DNA of 37,389 nucleotides from M55B129 sp034189085 (GTDB lineage: Bacteria; Bacillota; Dethiobacteria; DTU022). A program made the position numbers and the translations under genes. The notes below the pieces were generated by a model. That model had not been told where the DNA came from and searched no databases. It saw nothing but the letters and a program-made list of their open reading frames with translations. The stretch spans positions 1 through 37,389 of the forward strand of contig JAXHVH010000022.1 in the NCBI GenBank assembly GCA_034189085.1, given 5' to 3'. Shown piece after piece: positions 26,384 to 34,639 of this stretch; position 1 is the first letter of the stretch; every line of letters begins with the position of its first letter.

Positions 26384-26403
26384 ATATGCATAAAGCTGCA
26401 TAT
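26384..26403. promoter_or_regulatory. Operator for the ArsR-family repressor
   Basis: ATATGCA-N6-TGCATAT is a perfect 7-6-7 inverted repeat placed at the expected transcription start, 16 bases before the ATG of the repressor. ArsR/SmtB proteins bind AT-rich dyads of this kind over the start site and release when metal binds, so autoregulation is likely. Confidence 0.68.
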
Positions 26404-26419
26404 GTTATTGGTGATAACA

Positions 26420-26797
26420 ATGGATAACTATATCAAAACAATCAAAGGGCTTGCTGAAAAAAACCGCATTCGCATTTTGGCTCTGCTGCACAGGGTTAAG
26501 ACTGAAGTTTGCGTCTGCGAAATAGTTGATGCACTCGAAGAATGTCAGTACAACGTTTCCCGCCACCTGAAAGTGCTTCAGCAGGCCGGCCTGATCGTCA
26601 GTCGAAAAAAGGGCAAATGGAATTATTACCGACTCAATGAGAAGCAAGTTCCTTTTCAGGAAAAATTACTGCAGGCTGTCAGTTATATTTCTTCAGAGAC
26701 AATAAACGAGGATTTTAAACGCCTGCGTAAACGCCTTTCCATCAGGGTAAACAATGAATGCGTGATCGGAATCAGCAAGAATAATGATCAACAATAA
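26420..26797 (+). CDS. ArsR-family metalloregulator with CVC motif
   Basis: A 125-residue winged-helix repressor. ATG 26420 (MDNYIKTIKG) fits the family length and follows GGTGAT; the longer frame upstream would cover the promoter. LAEKNRIRILALLHR is followed by EVCVCEIVDALE (C31, C33), the same place as the ELCVC arsenite/antimonite site of E. coli ArsR, and by the recognition helix QYNVSRHLKVLQQAGLI and the wing KGKWNYYRL. A further cysteine is C42. It should repress its own promoter until a soft metal(loid) or thiol ligand binds. The radical SAM and dehydratase-like genes follow on the same strand after 155 bases, so they are probably its targets. Confidence 0.9.
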   Translation: MDNYIKTIKGLAEKNRIRILALLHRVKTEVCVCEIVDALEECQYNVSRHLKVLQQAGLIVSRKKGKWNYYRLNEKQVPFQEKLLQAVSYISSETINEDFKRLRKRLSIRVNNECVIGISKNNDQQ

Positions 26798-26838
26798 GCA
26801 AGCTATCACCTGTTACAAAAGTAGAAAATAGTTAGGCC

Positions 26839-26852
26839 ACAAGAGTTCTTGT
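26839..26852. promoter_or_regulatory. Inverted repeat before the radical SAM gene
   Basis: ACAAGA-GT-TCTTGT is a perfect dyad in the 155-base gap between the repressor and the radical SAM gene. No strong promoter accompanies it. It differs from the ArsR operator, so it could be a second regulator's site or a short RNA stem. Confidence 0.3.
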
Positions 26853-26952
26853 AAGACTTTTAAACATACGGATTATCGAACGGATTACAAACTTCTATAT
26901 TATTTTCATCATTATTTTCATCGGCAGTGAAACTGTAAAGGAGGCAAAATCG

Positions 26953-28335
26953 ATGATTAATAGAAGTACGGATTTGGCAAAACGCTACCTGGGAGAAAAA
27001 TTGTTGAATCAGGCAATTGGTTATCTTGAAAAGGATCCCGAAGGAAACTTTATTAAAACCCTTGATCTGGCGATGAAGGCTCCCATTTTGAGCTGGCACC
27101 AGGATTATATTGTCAATATTAAGAGTAATTTCAAGCAAAATCCCGCAATACAGCAGTATATCAGGCGAATATTCAACGAAATTGACGAAAATGTCCGCAA
27201 CCACCTGCTGGTTAATTTCTTTCTTAATGCCAGTTTAATCGGTGTTCCCATTCAGAAACGAAAATCGGACGAATTCGGTTTTAATATCCCTTTTACAATT
27301 TTGATCGATCCAACCAGCAACTGCAACCTGAGCTGCAAGGGATGCTGGGCGGGAGCATATAAAAAACATGATAGCCTCAGTTTAAATGAAATGAACCGCC
27401 TTGTCAGCGAAGCAAAAGAACTGGGGATATATTTTATTGTACTTTCAGGTGGCGAGCCCTTCATGTGGCCGCACCTGGAAGAGCTCTGCCGGAATCACCC
27501 GGATGTTGCTTTCATGGTTTATACAAACGGAACCCTGATCGATGAAAACGCTGCCGGGTGGATGCGCAGCGCCGGCAATATTAGCCCGGCGATCAGTATC
27601 GAAGGATGGCGCGAAACAACAGACGACCGCCGCGGCACGGGTGTTTTCGATAAAATAATCAGGGGCATGGGTAACCTGAAAGCAAAGGGAGTTCCCTTTG
27701 GCTTCAGCGTTACGGCAACCAGGGACAACTGCGAGGAGATTTCTTCTGAAGAATTTATTGACTTTTTAATTGAGAAGGGCGCTTTTTACGGCTGGACTTT
27801 CCACTACATCCCTATAGGCCGCAATCCCGATTTCTCTATGAGAATTACCCCCGGGCAACGGGCCGAAATGGTTTATAGAATCCGTGAAATACGGAAAACT
27901 AAGCCGATCCAGGTAGTCGATTTCTGGAATGACGGTCATCTGACAGGCGGTTGTATCGCCGGAGGCCGCCGCTATTTTCATATAACAGCTAACGGCAATG
28001 TTGAACCGTGCGCTTTTGTCCATTTTGCCGTCGACACAATCTATGGCAAGAGCCTCCAGGATATACTGGCCAACCCGCTGTTTGCCGCTTACCAGAGTAG
28101 ACAGCCTTTCAGCAACAACCTGCTTCGGCCCTGTCCGCTGATTGATGTCCCGGACCAACTTAGAGAAATAGTAACCGAGTCAGGAGCCCGGCCGACTCAT
28201 GAAGGGGCCGATGACATATTATACGGGGAAACAGCCCGCAAAATGGATAAAACAGCGCAGGCCTGGAAAGAAGAAGCAGACCGGATCTTGAACAGGGTTG
28301 AAGGTAAATTAACCAGGGAAGAATCACAGGTTTAG
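26953..28335 (+). CDS. Radical SAM protein with three C-terminal auxiliary-type cysteines
   Basis: A 460-residue radical SAM enzyme. An N-terminal helical domain of about 110 residues, without a recognised family, precedes the core. The [4Fe-4S] motif is CNLSCKGC (C124, C128, C131), and the SAM-binding GGEP is at 166-169. The C-terminal part has C334 (GGCIAG), C353 (GNVEPCAF) and C394 (LRPCPL), a spacing like a reduced SPASM/twitch auxiliary cluster site. No precursor peptide gene is next to it. AAAGGAGG gives a very strong ribosome site, 8 nt from the ATG. It lies between the ArsR repressor and two dehydratase-like genes; it may modify a substrate or protein for them. The reaction is unknown. 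Confidence 0.92.
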   Translation: MINRSTDLAKRYLGEKLLNQAIGYLEKDPEGNFIKTLDLAMKAPILSWHQDYIVNIKSNFKQNPAIQQYIRRIFNEIDENVRNHLLVNFFLNASLIGVPIQKRKSDEFGFNIPFTILIDPTSNCNLSCKGCWAGAYKKHDSLSLNEMNRLVSEAKELGIYFIVLSGGEPFMWPHLEELCRNHPDVAFMVYTNGTLIDENAAGWMRSAGNISPAISIEGWRETTDDRRGTGVFDKIIRGMGNLKAKGVPFGFSVTATRDNCEEISSEEFIDFLIEKGAFYGWTFHYIPIGRNPDFSMRITPGQRAEMVYRIREIRKTKPIQVVDFWNDGHLTGGCIAGGRRYFHITANGNVEPCAFVHFAVDTIYGKSLQDILANPLFAAYQSRQPFSNNLLRPCPLIDVPDQLREIVTESGARPTHEGADDILYGETARKMDKTAQAWKEEADRILNRVEGKLTREESQV

Positions 28336-28418
28336 CCGCGGAGCAGAAGACAAACAAACTGCTCTCGCTCGTGAGATACGGGGATTGTTCCGCTGCTGAG
28401 GCGATATCCACCAGGAAA

Positions 28419-28452
28419 ACAGCCGGCTGCCCGAAACCGGGCCGCCGGCTGT
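28419..28452 (+). promoter_or_regulatory. Hairpin directly before the Shine-Dalgarno of the first dehydratase-like gene
   Basis: ACAGCCGGC pairs with GCCGGCTGT and, after one T/C mismatch, GCCCG pairs with CGGGC, closing a 4-nt AAAC loop: 14 base pairs, nearly all G-C. The ribosome site GGAGG starts at the very next base. There is no U-run, so it is not a usual terminator. It may protect the downstream mRNA end after cleavage or set translation of 28464-29549. Confidence 0.7.
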
Positions 28453-28463
28453 GGAGGTTATAA

Positions 28464-29549
28464 ATGCGAAATAAATCAAATAAAAAAGTAGGCTGGCTCT
28501 GCACTTATACACCGGAAGAGATCATTCATGCCGCTGGCTTTACGCCCGTCCGCCTGCTCCCGGGAAGCGGTGCTTTCACGGAAGGAAGCGAAGATCTGCT
28601 GCCTCCCAATATTTGCCCCTATCCGCGCAGGATCCTCAGCACACTGCGGAGCGGTATTTTGCAAAATATGGAAGGAGTGGTGGTGGCAAACTCATGTAAT
28701 GCTATGCTCCATCTTTATAACGTGCTGCGCACGGCAGGCGATTTCTTCGTTTATCTGCTGGACGTTCCCCGAAAATTAAATGATCAAGCTGTTGATTATT
28801 TTACCGGTGAACTGATCAGGCTTGCCGATTACCTGGGAGGACGGGGCCAGCCAGTAACGGCTGAAACCCTTGCTTCATCTCTTTCTTTATATCGCGAAAG
28901 GGCTAAATACCTGCAGAAATTGACTGATCTGCAATGCTATGACCTGCTGTTATCAGCTTTTCCTTCCGGCTACCACGAACTGGCTGTAGAAGCCTCAGGA
29001 CTTTCTCCCGAAATTTTCACGGCAAAATTAAAACGGCTGGTTGAAAAATATAGCAGTGGTTGCAGGACCCAGCAGGATAACAGGTCGCTGATACTCTTTG
29101 CCGGAGGTTTAATTTCGGACAGTCTTTCCAGGATGCTTGACGGACGCCGTGAGCTGATTGTATATCCTGAAAACTGCAGCGGGATGCGCTATCTGCTTAA
29201 AAAAACGCCATTTGTAAATCCCGACCGGCCTGCGACTGCCGGAGAGCTGTACCGCGCCATCAGCCGGGCCTGCCTGGAAAAGCCGCCCTGCCCGCGTATT
29301 TTCAACACCAGCACCCGGGAAAAATATTTTCGGAATCTGCTGGATACTATGCCGGTTAAAGGGGTCATTTATCATGATCTGATTTTTTGTGATCTCTGTC
29401 ATTACGACTATCTGCTCCTGCAGGACCTGCTCGCCGGGACAGGGATTCCCCTGCTGAAAGTTAAAACCGAATTAGGAGAAGAAGACAGCGGACAGCTGCA
29501 GACCAGGGTGGAAGCTTTTCTGGAAATTGTCAGTCAGGAGGAACAATAG
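28464..29549 (+). CDS. 2-Hydroxyacyl-CoA dehydratase subunit-like / double-cubane cluster protein
   Basis: A 361-residue member of the HgdB/BcrB/DCCP iron-sulfur family (PF06050 type). The landmarks are WLCTYTPEEIIHAAG (C13), NICPYPRR (C51), VANSCNAM (C78), YPENCSGMRY (C238), PPCPRIF (C276), FCDLCHYD (C309, C312) and the end GQLQTRVEAFLE, so the cluster cysteines are kept. Related subunits carry [4Fe-4S] or double-cubane clusters and perform low-potential reductions or radical dehydrations with ATP-driven electron delivery. An HgdC-type ATPase activator is not in the window. The stop TAG overlaps the next start by one base (TAGTG), showing a coupled pair. The CoA or non-CoA substrate is unknown. 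Confidence 0.88.
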   Translation: MRNKSNKKVGWLCTYTPEEIIHAAGFTPVRLLPGSGAFTEGSEDLLPPNICPYPRRILSTLRSGILQNMEGVVVANSCNAMLHLYNVLRTAGDFFVYLLDVPRKLNDQAVDYFTGELIRLADYLGGRGQPVTAETLASSLSLYRERAKYLQKLTDLQCYDLLLSAFPSGYHELAVEASGLSPEIFTAKLKRLVEKYSSGCRTQQDNRSLILFAGGLISDSLSRMLDGRRELIVYPENCSGMRYLLKKTPFVNPDRPATAGELYRAISRACLEKPPCPRIFNTSTREKYFRNLLDTMPVKGVIYHDLIFCDLCHYDYLLLQDLLAGTGIPLLKVKTELGEEDSGQLQTRVEAFLEIVSQEEQ

Positions 29550-30832
29550 TGAGTATTAAAGCTCAGTTTAACGAAAGGTTAAAAAATGAGCTGGGGCGGA
29601 AGCTGCTCTCTTCACCGGTTACCTACCGGCTGGCCAGGGAAATATTCGTCCGCAAAGGCAACTTTGCTTTTGAAGCAAAAAAGAAAATGACGGCGATGGC
29701 TCTGGAGCAGGCAGCCGAAGCCTACCAGAAAAAAAGACCGGTGGCCTGGACCAGCGCTTTCTTCCCAACGGAAATGCTTTATTTCTTCGATCTGATTCCC
29801 TTTGCCCCGGAGGTTGCTGCCGGCACGTCGGCCGCTCTGGAGCTTTCGCCCCGCCTCATCCGGCATGCCGAATCAATGGGGCTCTCTGCGGACAGCTGTT
29901 CTTTCCATCGCTGTGCGGCAGCGGGTACGGACCTTGATTATTTTCCCCACCCCGATTTCCTGATGGCCAGTGCCCACCTCTGCGATGGGGCGCCCCATTT
30001 ATTTCAGTACATGGCTCGCCGCAGTCGAAAACCACTTTATCTTCTCGATGTGCCGGCAGGTGATGACGACCGGGCCCTGCATTATGTAGCTGATCAGCTG
30101 GCTGAAATAGCTTCCGACCTGGAAAAGAAAAGAGGGATCAAACTTACCGATGACCGTATTGCCGCTGTATTTGAGGCCTCAAACCGGGCCCGCCATTTCA
30201 GGATAGAGGTGGAAAATCTGCGGACGGAAGTCCCGGCCCCGCTGAACGGCACAGAAGGCCTGGCCTACATTTACCTGACGCTCCTGGGCCAGGGCCATCC
30301 GGAAACCGCCGCGATATACGAAACTCTAACCGGTGAATTAAAAGAGGTTGTCAAAAAGAACAGGGTAGAGACAGTCAAAATGGACCACGAACGCTACCGC
30401 CTGATCTGGCTCCACCTGCGCCCTTATTATTCATCCGATCTCATCTCTTACCTGGAAAATGAATTAAAGATGGTTATTGCTGCCGAAGAGATGAATCTTG
30501 TGCACTGGCCTCCCCTGGACCCGGAAAAACCTTTTATCAGCCTTGCCCGCAGGGTCATCCTCCATCCCGGTCTCGGACCGATCGAACGCCGCCTGAAATT
30601 TATAATCAAGAATTACCACCGGTACAGAGCACACGGGGTGATTCATTTTTCTCACTGGGGCTGCAGGCAGTCTGTCGGCAGCATTCTATTCTTAAAAAAA
30701 GAACTCCAGAAAAGGAATATCCCCTTTCTGGCCGTTGATGGCGACTGTATCGATGGGACCAGTTTCCCCTGGGGGCAGGTTCTCACAAGGATAGATAGCT
30801 TTTATGAAATCATGGAAGAACTCTATGCCTGA
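29549..30832 (+). CDS. 2-Hydroxyacyl-CoA dehydratase second subunit-like protein
   Basis: A 427-residue paralogue of the upstream subunit. It has an N-terminal helical extension, then AWTSAFFPTEMLYFFDLIPFAPE, DSCSFHRCAAAG (C117, C122), SAHLCDG (C145), HFSHWGCRQSVG (C372) and VDGDCIDGTSF (C400), the motifs of the partner subunit in HgdAB-type heterodimers. GTG is the start, overlapping the upstream stop. The two products should form one heterodimeric iron-sulfur enzyme. Downstream, 30 bases separate it from the convergent adenine deaminase gene, with only a weak GCGGG/CCCGC stem, so where transcription ends is unclear. The missing activator ATPase must be supplied from elsewhere. Confidence 0.86.
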   Translation: MSIKAQFNERLKNELGRKLLSSPVTYRLAREIFVRKGNFAFEAKKKMTAMALEQAAEAYQKKRPVAWTSAFFPTEMLYFFDLIPFAPEVAAGTSAALELSPRLIRHAESMGLSADSCSFHRCAAAGTDLDYFPHPDFLMASAHLCDGAPHLFQYMARRSRKPLYLLDVPAGDDDRALHYVADQLAEIASDLEKKRGIKLTDDRIAAVFEASNRARHFRIEVENLRTEVPAPLNGTEGLAYIYLTLLGQGHPETAAIYETLTGELKEVVKKNRVETVKMDHERYRLIWLHLRPYYSSDLISYLENELKMVIAAEEMNLVHWPPLDPEKPFISLARRVILHPGLGPIERRLKFIIKNYHRYRAHGVIHFSHWGCRQSVGSILFLKKELQKRNIPFLAVDGDCIDGTSFPWGQVLTRIDSFYEIMEELYA

Positions 30833-30862
30833 AGCGCGGGGATAAAATTTGCCCGCCCGTTA

Positions 30863-32608
30863 TCAGAGAAAGGCAAAATTATCAACATCAACCAGGCCCC
30901 GGTCAGTAATTTTCAGGGAAGGAATTACCGGCAAGGCCATAAAAGAAAGGGTCAGGAAAGGCTGCGGTAGATCGGTGCCCAAACGGTGGGCAGCTGAAAG
31001 TACTGCCGACATTTTTTGGGCTGCAGTTTCCGCTTTTTCTGCAGTCATCAGGCCGGCAGCTGGAAGGGGCAGGCTAGCTTGCACCAGGTTATTCCCTCCC
31101 ACAACCACGAAACCACCGCCAAGGCTGGCCAGCTCGTTTACGGCGGCAGTCATTGCCTTTTCCGAAGCCCCAACCACGATGATGTTATGAGAATCGTGCG
31201 CGACACTGGAAGCTATCGCCCCCGTTTGAAGGTTTAGCCCTTTGATCAGGGCCGTGGTCATTCCCCCGCCCTTCCCGTGCCTTTCGATTACGGCAATCTT
31301 GTTCAGATCCGGACCTGGCCGGGCAGAAATTGTTCCATCTTCCCGGCGGGGAACATGAATAAACAATTTTTCTGTAATCAGTTGCCCGGGAAAAATACCA
31401 ATTACCGGCACCTGTTCCGATGGACATGAAAGGGCAAAATCTTTTTCCTGCAGGGGCCTGTTTAATTTTACAGTACAGCAGGCGGTTCGGGGGAGTTCAT
31501 AAGCAGCAACATCGGTTAACATACGCCCTGCCCGAGCAACCGGATGGCCGTCTTTAAAAACCATCATGACCGGAAATTCATGCAAATCTCCGAAGATGAC
31601 AAGGTCAGCCCGGCAACCGGCCGCTACTGCTCCACGGTCATAAAGCCGGAAATGATAGGCAGCATTGTAAGAAGCAATTTTGATGACCGTAAGGGGCTCT
31701 GCTCCGGACTCAACAGCCGTCTTCAGCAGCTCATCAAGATGCCCCTTTTCAAGTAGCTCGCCCGCTTCCCGATCATCGCTGCCGAACATGAACATATCAC
31801 TGCTGGCAGGATTGACAAGGGGCAGTAATTCGGCCAGGCTGGAAGTTGCCGAACCGTGCCTGATAATTATTTTCATTCCGTTCCGCATCTTCTCACGGGC
31901 TTCCACAGCAGTGATCGATTCATGATCGGTTGAAATACCGCTGCCTGTATAAGCCTGGAGGGCGTGACCTCTCAGGGCGGGGGCATGCCCGTCAACTACT
32001 TTTCCGGCCCTGTGAGCGGCAAATATTTTCCGCAGGACTTCTTCGTTCCCATTCAGCACCCCGGGGTAATTCATCATTTCACCCAGGCCAACCACCCGTG
32101 GATGAGCCAGAAGAGTGGATACCTGCTCGGCATTTATTTCACCCCCGGCGGTCTCCAGGGTACTGGTGGGCACACATGACGGAACCGTAGAAAAAAAATC
32201 ACAGGGCAGCCCTTCAGAGGCTGCCAGCATCAATTCCACTCCTTCCACGCCCATTACATTGGCAATTTCATGCGGATCGTTGATAATGGCTGTTGTCCCA
32301 TGCGGAACTATCAGTCGGGCCAGTTCCGGCGGCAGAAGAAGGGTGCTCTCAACATGCAGGTGAGCATCGATCAAGCCTGGTGCGACATACCTTCCCTCAA
32401 GATCTATGACTTCTTTACCTTTCGTATAATCACTGCCCACACCGGCGATTCGTTTTCCAGAGATAGCAACGTTGCCTCTTTCAACTTCCAGGGTAAATAC
32501 ATTGATCACTCGCCCGTTTTTGAGCAGGAGATCAGCCGGTACATCTCCCTGTGCTACAGCCAATCTTCTCTTTTTTTCCTCCAGCTGTTGATCATGGTTT
32601 TGATTCAT
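30863..32608 (-). CDS. ade: Adenine deaminase
   Basis: A complete 581-residue bacterial adenine deaminase (AdeC type), converting adenine to hypoxanthine plus ammonia in purine salvage. The amidohydrolase metal motif is GLIDAHLHVEST (H83, H85, E87), followed by PHGTTAIINDPHE, DGHAPALRG, STDHE and FMFGSDDR. The C-terminal adenine deaminase domain contains VIERHGKGGGMTTALIKGL and SVAHDSHNIIVVG. GGAGGAGAGG lies about 7 nt before the ATG. It is a single gene, convergent with the dehydratase-like operon. No purine riboswitch is apparent in the 181 bases upstream of it. Confidence 0.96.
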   Translation of the reverse strand: MNQNHDQQLEEKKRRLAVAQGDVPADLLLKNGRVINVFTLEVERGNVAISGKRIAGVGSDYTKGKEVIDLEGRYVAPGLIDAHLHVESTLLLPPELARLIVPHGTTAIINDPHEIANVMGVEGVELMLAASEGLPCDFFSTVPSCVPTSTLETAGGEINAEQVSTLLAHPRVVGLGEMMNYPGVLNGNEEVLRKIFAAHRAGKVVDGHAPALRGHALQAYTGSGISTDHESITAVEAREKMRNGMKIIIRHGSATSSLAELLPLVNPASSDMFMFGSDDREAGELLEKGHLDELLKTAVESGAEPLTVIKIASYNAAYHFRLYDRGAVAAGCRADLVIFGDLHEFPVMMVFKDGHPVARAGRMLTDVAAYELPRTACCTVKLNRPLQEKDFALSCPSEQVPVIGIFPGQLITEKLFIHVPRREDGTISARPGPDLNKIAVIERHGKGGGMTTALIKGLNLQTGAIASSVAHDSHNIIVVGASEKAMTAAVNELASLGGGFVVVGGNNLVQASLPLPAAGLMTAEKAETAAQKMSAVLSAAHRLGTDLPQPFLTLSFMALPVIPSLKITDRGLVDVDNFAFL

Positions 32609-32789
32609 TTTGATTCCTCTCCTCCGACAGGCTTTAACTTAAATATTCACCCTTTTTAGAGATCATCCTTTTTCAGTCTTCCTGCAAGGTTAAAATATTG
32701 ATAAAGACGGGGCAAATCTCCGATTCGGGAACCATAAGTGAATCCTGCCGGTCATCTTAATAAAGCTATTTTCTTGAGGGGGACTAAAA

Positions 32790-34030
32790 ATGTTTTGGAT
32801 AATAAACCGGCTATACGCTGCTGTCATTATGGTTTCAATTGTAATTCTGTTAACCGCGGGACGCAGTTTGCCAGGTCTGCCAGAAGGAGAAGCAGCCCCG
32901 GTAGAAAAACTTGATGAATGCCTGGTTGAAGCAAACAAAGGATTTGGTTTCAGTCTTTTCAAGATGTTGCAACAGGCAGATAAAGAAAGCAACCTGTTAA
33001 TTTAACCTTCCAGCATCCTGACCGACCTGACCATGACCTGCAATGGAGCAGAAGGGAAAACCCGCGCAGCGATGGAAAAGACCTTGTTCCTGTCAGGCGT
33101 GTCCCGGGAAGAGATCAACAAGACCTTTGCCGATTTGCTTACTATCCTGCAAAATCCTGATCCGGAGGTCGAACTGGACGTAGCCAATTCACTCTGGGCG
33201 CGCAAAGGCCTGGAATTTAATGAAGCTTTCATCAGTCAAAACCGCGATTTTTATGACGCTGAAATAACAGCCCTGGAATTTTCCGATCCCGAAGCCGCCG
33301 GCGTCATCAACGATTGGGTCAGGGAGCAAACAGGAGAGAAGATATATGGTATAGTTGAACCGCCCATTAATCCGGAAACAATCCTTTTTTTAATTAACGC
33401 CTTCTATTTCAAGAGCTCCTGGTCTGAAGAATTTGATCCTGAACAAATCAGAAAAATTTCCTTTAATCTGCCTGACGGAAAGGAAAAGGAACATCCGGTG
33501 ATGTTTAAAAACGATGATTTTGAATACCTTGAAACCGATCTATTTCAGGCAGCCCGTCTACCCTACGGAGAAAGTGAGTGGATTGCCATGACTCTTTTTC
33601 TGCCTGCCGGAGATATTACTCTGGAACATTTTTTAATGGAGCTGGATGAAGAGAAATGAAACGAATGGAACAAAGCCTTCGGCAGCATGGAAGGTAATCT
33701 TGGTCTGCCCCGGTTCAGCTTCACCTGTGAGTTGTCCTTAAGTGAAGCCCTCTCCGATCTGGGCATGGAGATCGCTTTTAATAAAAATACCGCAGACTTC
33801 GGTGGAATGCGTCCCATCCCGCCACGCCTATTCATTAGTAAAGCGAAACACAAAACTTATATTGACGTAAACGAGGAAGCATTGAAGCCGCAGCTGTTAC
33901 CTCTGTTGAAGTAGAAGTAACAGCCATGCCGGAACAATTTTCGATGATTATTGGCCGCCCCTTCTTTTTTACCATCACTGATGAAATAACCGGAACGATT
34001 CTTTTCATGGGAACCGTTTTTGAACCCTAA
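32790..34030 (+). pseudogene. Secreted serpin, inactivated by two nonsense codons and a frameshift
   Basis: Joined in one frame up to about 33870 and then shifted, the sequence encodes a whole serpin of about 410 residues. It starts with a signal peptide (LYAAVIMVSIVILLTAG). NLLI-stop-PSSILTDLTMTCNGA shows that the serine of the usual ISPSS has become TAA (33003-33005). DEEK-stop-NEWNKAFG shows a TGA (33657-33659) where tryptophan is likely. Near 33880 one base is missing, after YIDVNEE; the other frame continues with the reactive loop IEAAAVTSVEVEVTAMPEQ and the end FFFTITDEITGTILFMGTVFEP. Serpins trap serine or cysteine proteases. A GAGGGGG site precedes the ATG. Three lesions rule out a full-length product. 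Confidence 0.9.
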
Positions 34031-34063
34031 ATAATAGTCAAGTTTTCTCTGATATCCACAACA

Positions 34064-34109
34064 AAGAACGGAAGACGGCATGCTCGATGCATGTTTATCT
34101 TTCGTTCTT
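34064..34109. terminator. Hairpin between convergent serpin and small membrane protein genes
   Basis: A 12-bp stem (34064-34075 with 34098-34109, one G-T pair) encloses a second 5-bp stem, CATGC with GCATG. It begins 34 bases past the serpin stop codon, and on the other strand it follows the small membrane protein gene. Flanks are only moderately U-rich (TTTGTTG on minus), so it is a probable but not classical bidirectional terminator. Confidence 0.5.
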
Positions 34110-34218
34110 CAGTTCACAATTAAACTTCCATGATCCACGCAAGGTGGTCACAAGGTGGTTTTTGTTTATTCCCCTGCAGAGGGCAGGGAGAAATAACACT
34201 ACTACAGCCCCTGCTTCA

Positions 34219-34380
34219 TCAGTCCTTGTGAAGCATACTGACAATCAGGGCAATGACCAGGCCGATAGCAAAACCACCGATCAGACCTTCTGTATGGTAA
34301 TACAGCACTCCCAACAGAGGGAATACAGTAAATCCAATAATAACAATGATCAGATAGAGCGGTTTTATCCTAAAAATAAT
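34219..34380 (-). CDS. Small two-helix membrane protein, probable ATT start
   Basis: An open frame of 53 codons encodes two hydrophobic helices, LYLIIVIIGFTVFPLLGVLYY and IGGFAIGLVIALIVSML, with a basic N-terminus (FRIKP) and a charged end (HKD). No ATG, GTG or TTG is available before the first helix, but AAAGGA lies exactly 6 nt before an ATT, a rare but real initiation codon. An upstream in-frame TGA closes the frame. It is a lone gene between the serpin pseudogene and apbE. The pattern resembles short conserved membrane proteins, but I recognise no family. Alternatively, a start lost by mutation would make it a pseudogene. Confidence 0.5.
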   Translation of the reverse strand: MIFRIKPLYLIIVIIGFTVFPLLGVLYYHTEGLIGGFAIGLVIALIVSMLHKD

Positions 34381-34510
34381 TAATCATCCTTTCTTGCAGT
34401 TATAGTAATATATCTTTTGGCCAAAATGGAACCGTTATTCAGCGCAAAAAAAATTTGCTCTGTGCAAATACCGATTCCGCTTAAATATATCTGTTTTTTA
34501 ACCTGCAGGC

Positions 34511-34562
34511 AAAAAGGCTCAGCCGTTGCCAGAGATGCTGACAGCTTACCAGCCGGGCTGAG
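34511..34562 (-). terminator. Terminator-like stem downstream of apbE
   Basis: On the minus strand CTCAGCC and GGCTGAG pair across a 31-nt loop that can form an inner GCT/AGC stem, and the stem is followed by CCTTTTTG. It lies about 80 bases past the apbE stop. The long loop makes it a moderate candidate. The rest of 34381-34639 shows no gene. Confidence 0.42.
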
Positions 34563-34639
34563 GACTGATTAGGAAAAAGATCCTGAAAAATATGCCGGGT
34601 TAGGATACTGAAGCGATATAATTGCATTCCAGATAGCTG

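Noticed and set aside
32609..32789. Purine riboswitch in the gap upstream of adenine deaminase
   Set aside because: No three-way junction with the conserved loop-loop sequences could be recognised.
33003..33659. Recoding of stop codons (selenocysteine or TGA as tryptophan) in the serpin and the MBL gene
   Set aside because: One serpin stop is TAA, frameshifts are also present, and intact genes in the window use TGA as a stop.
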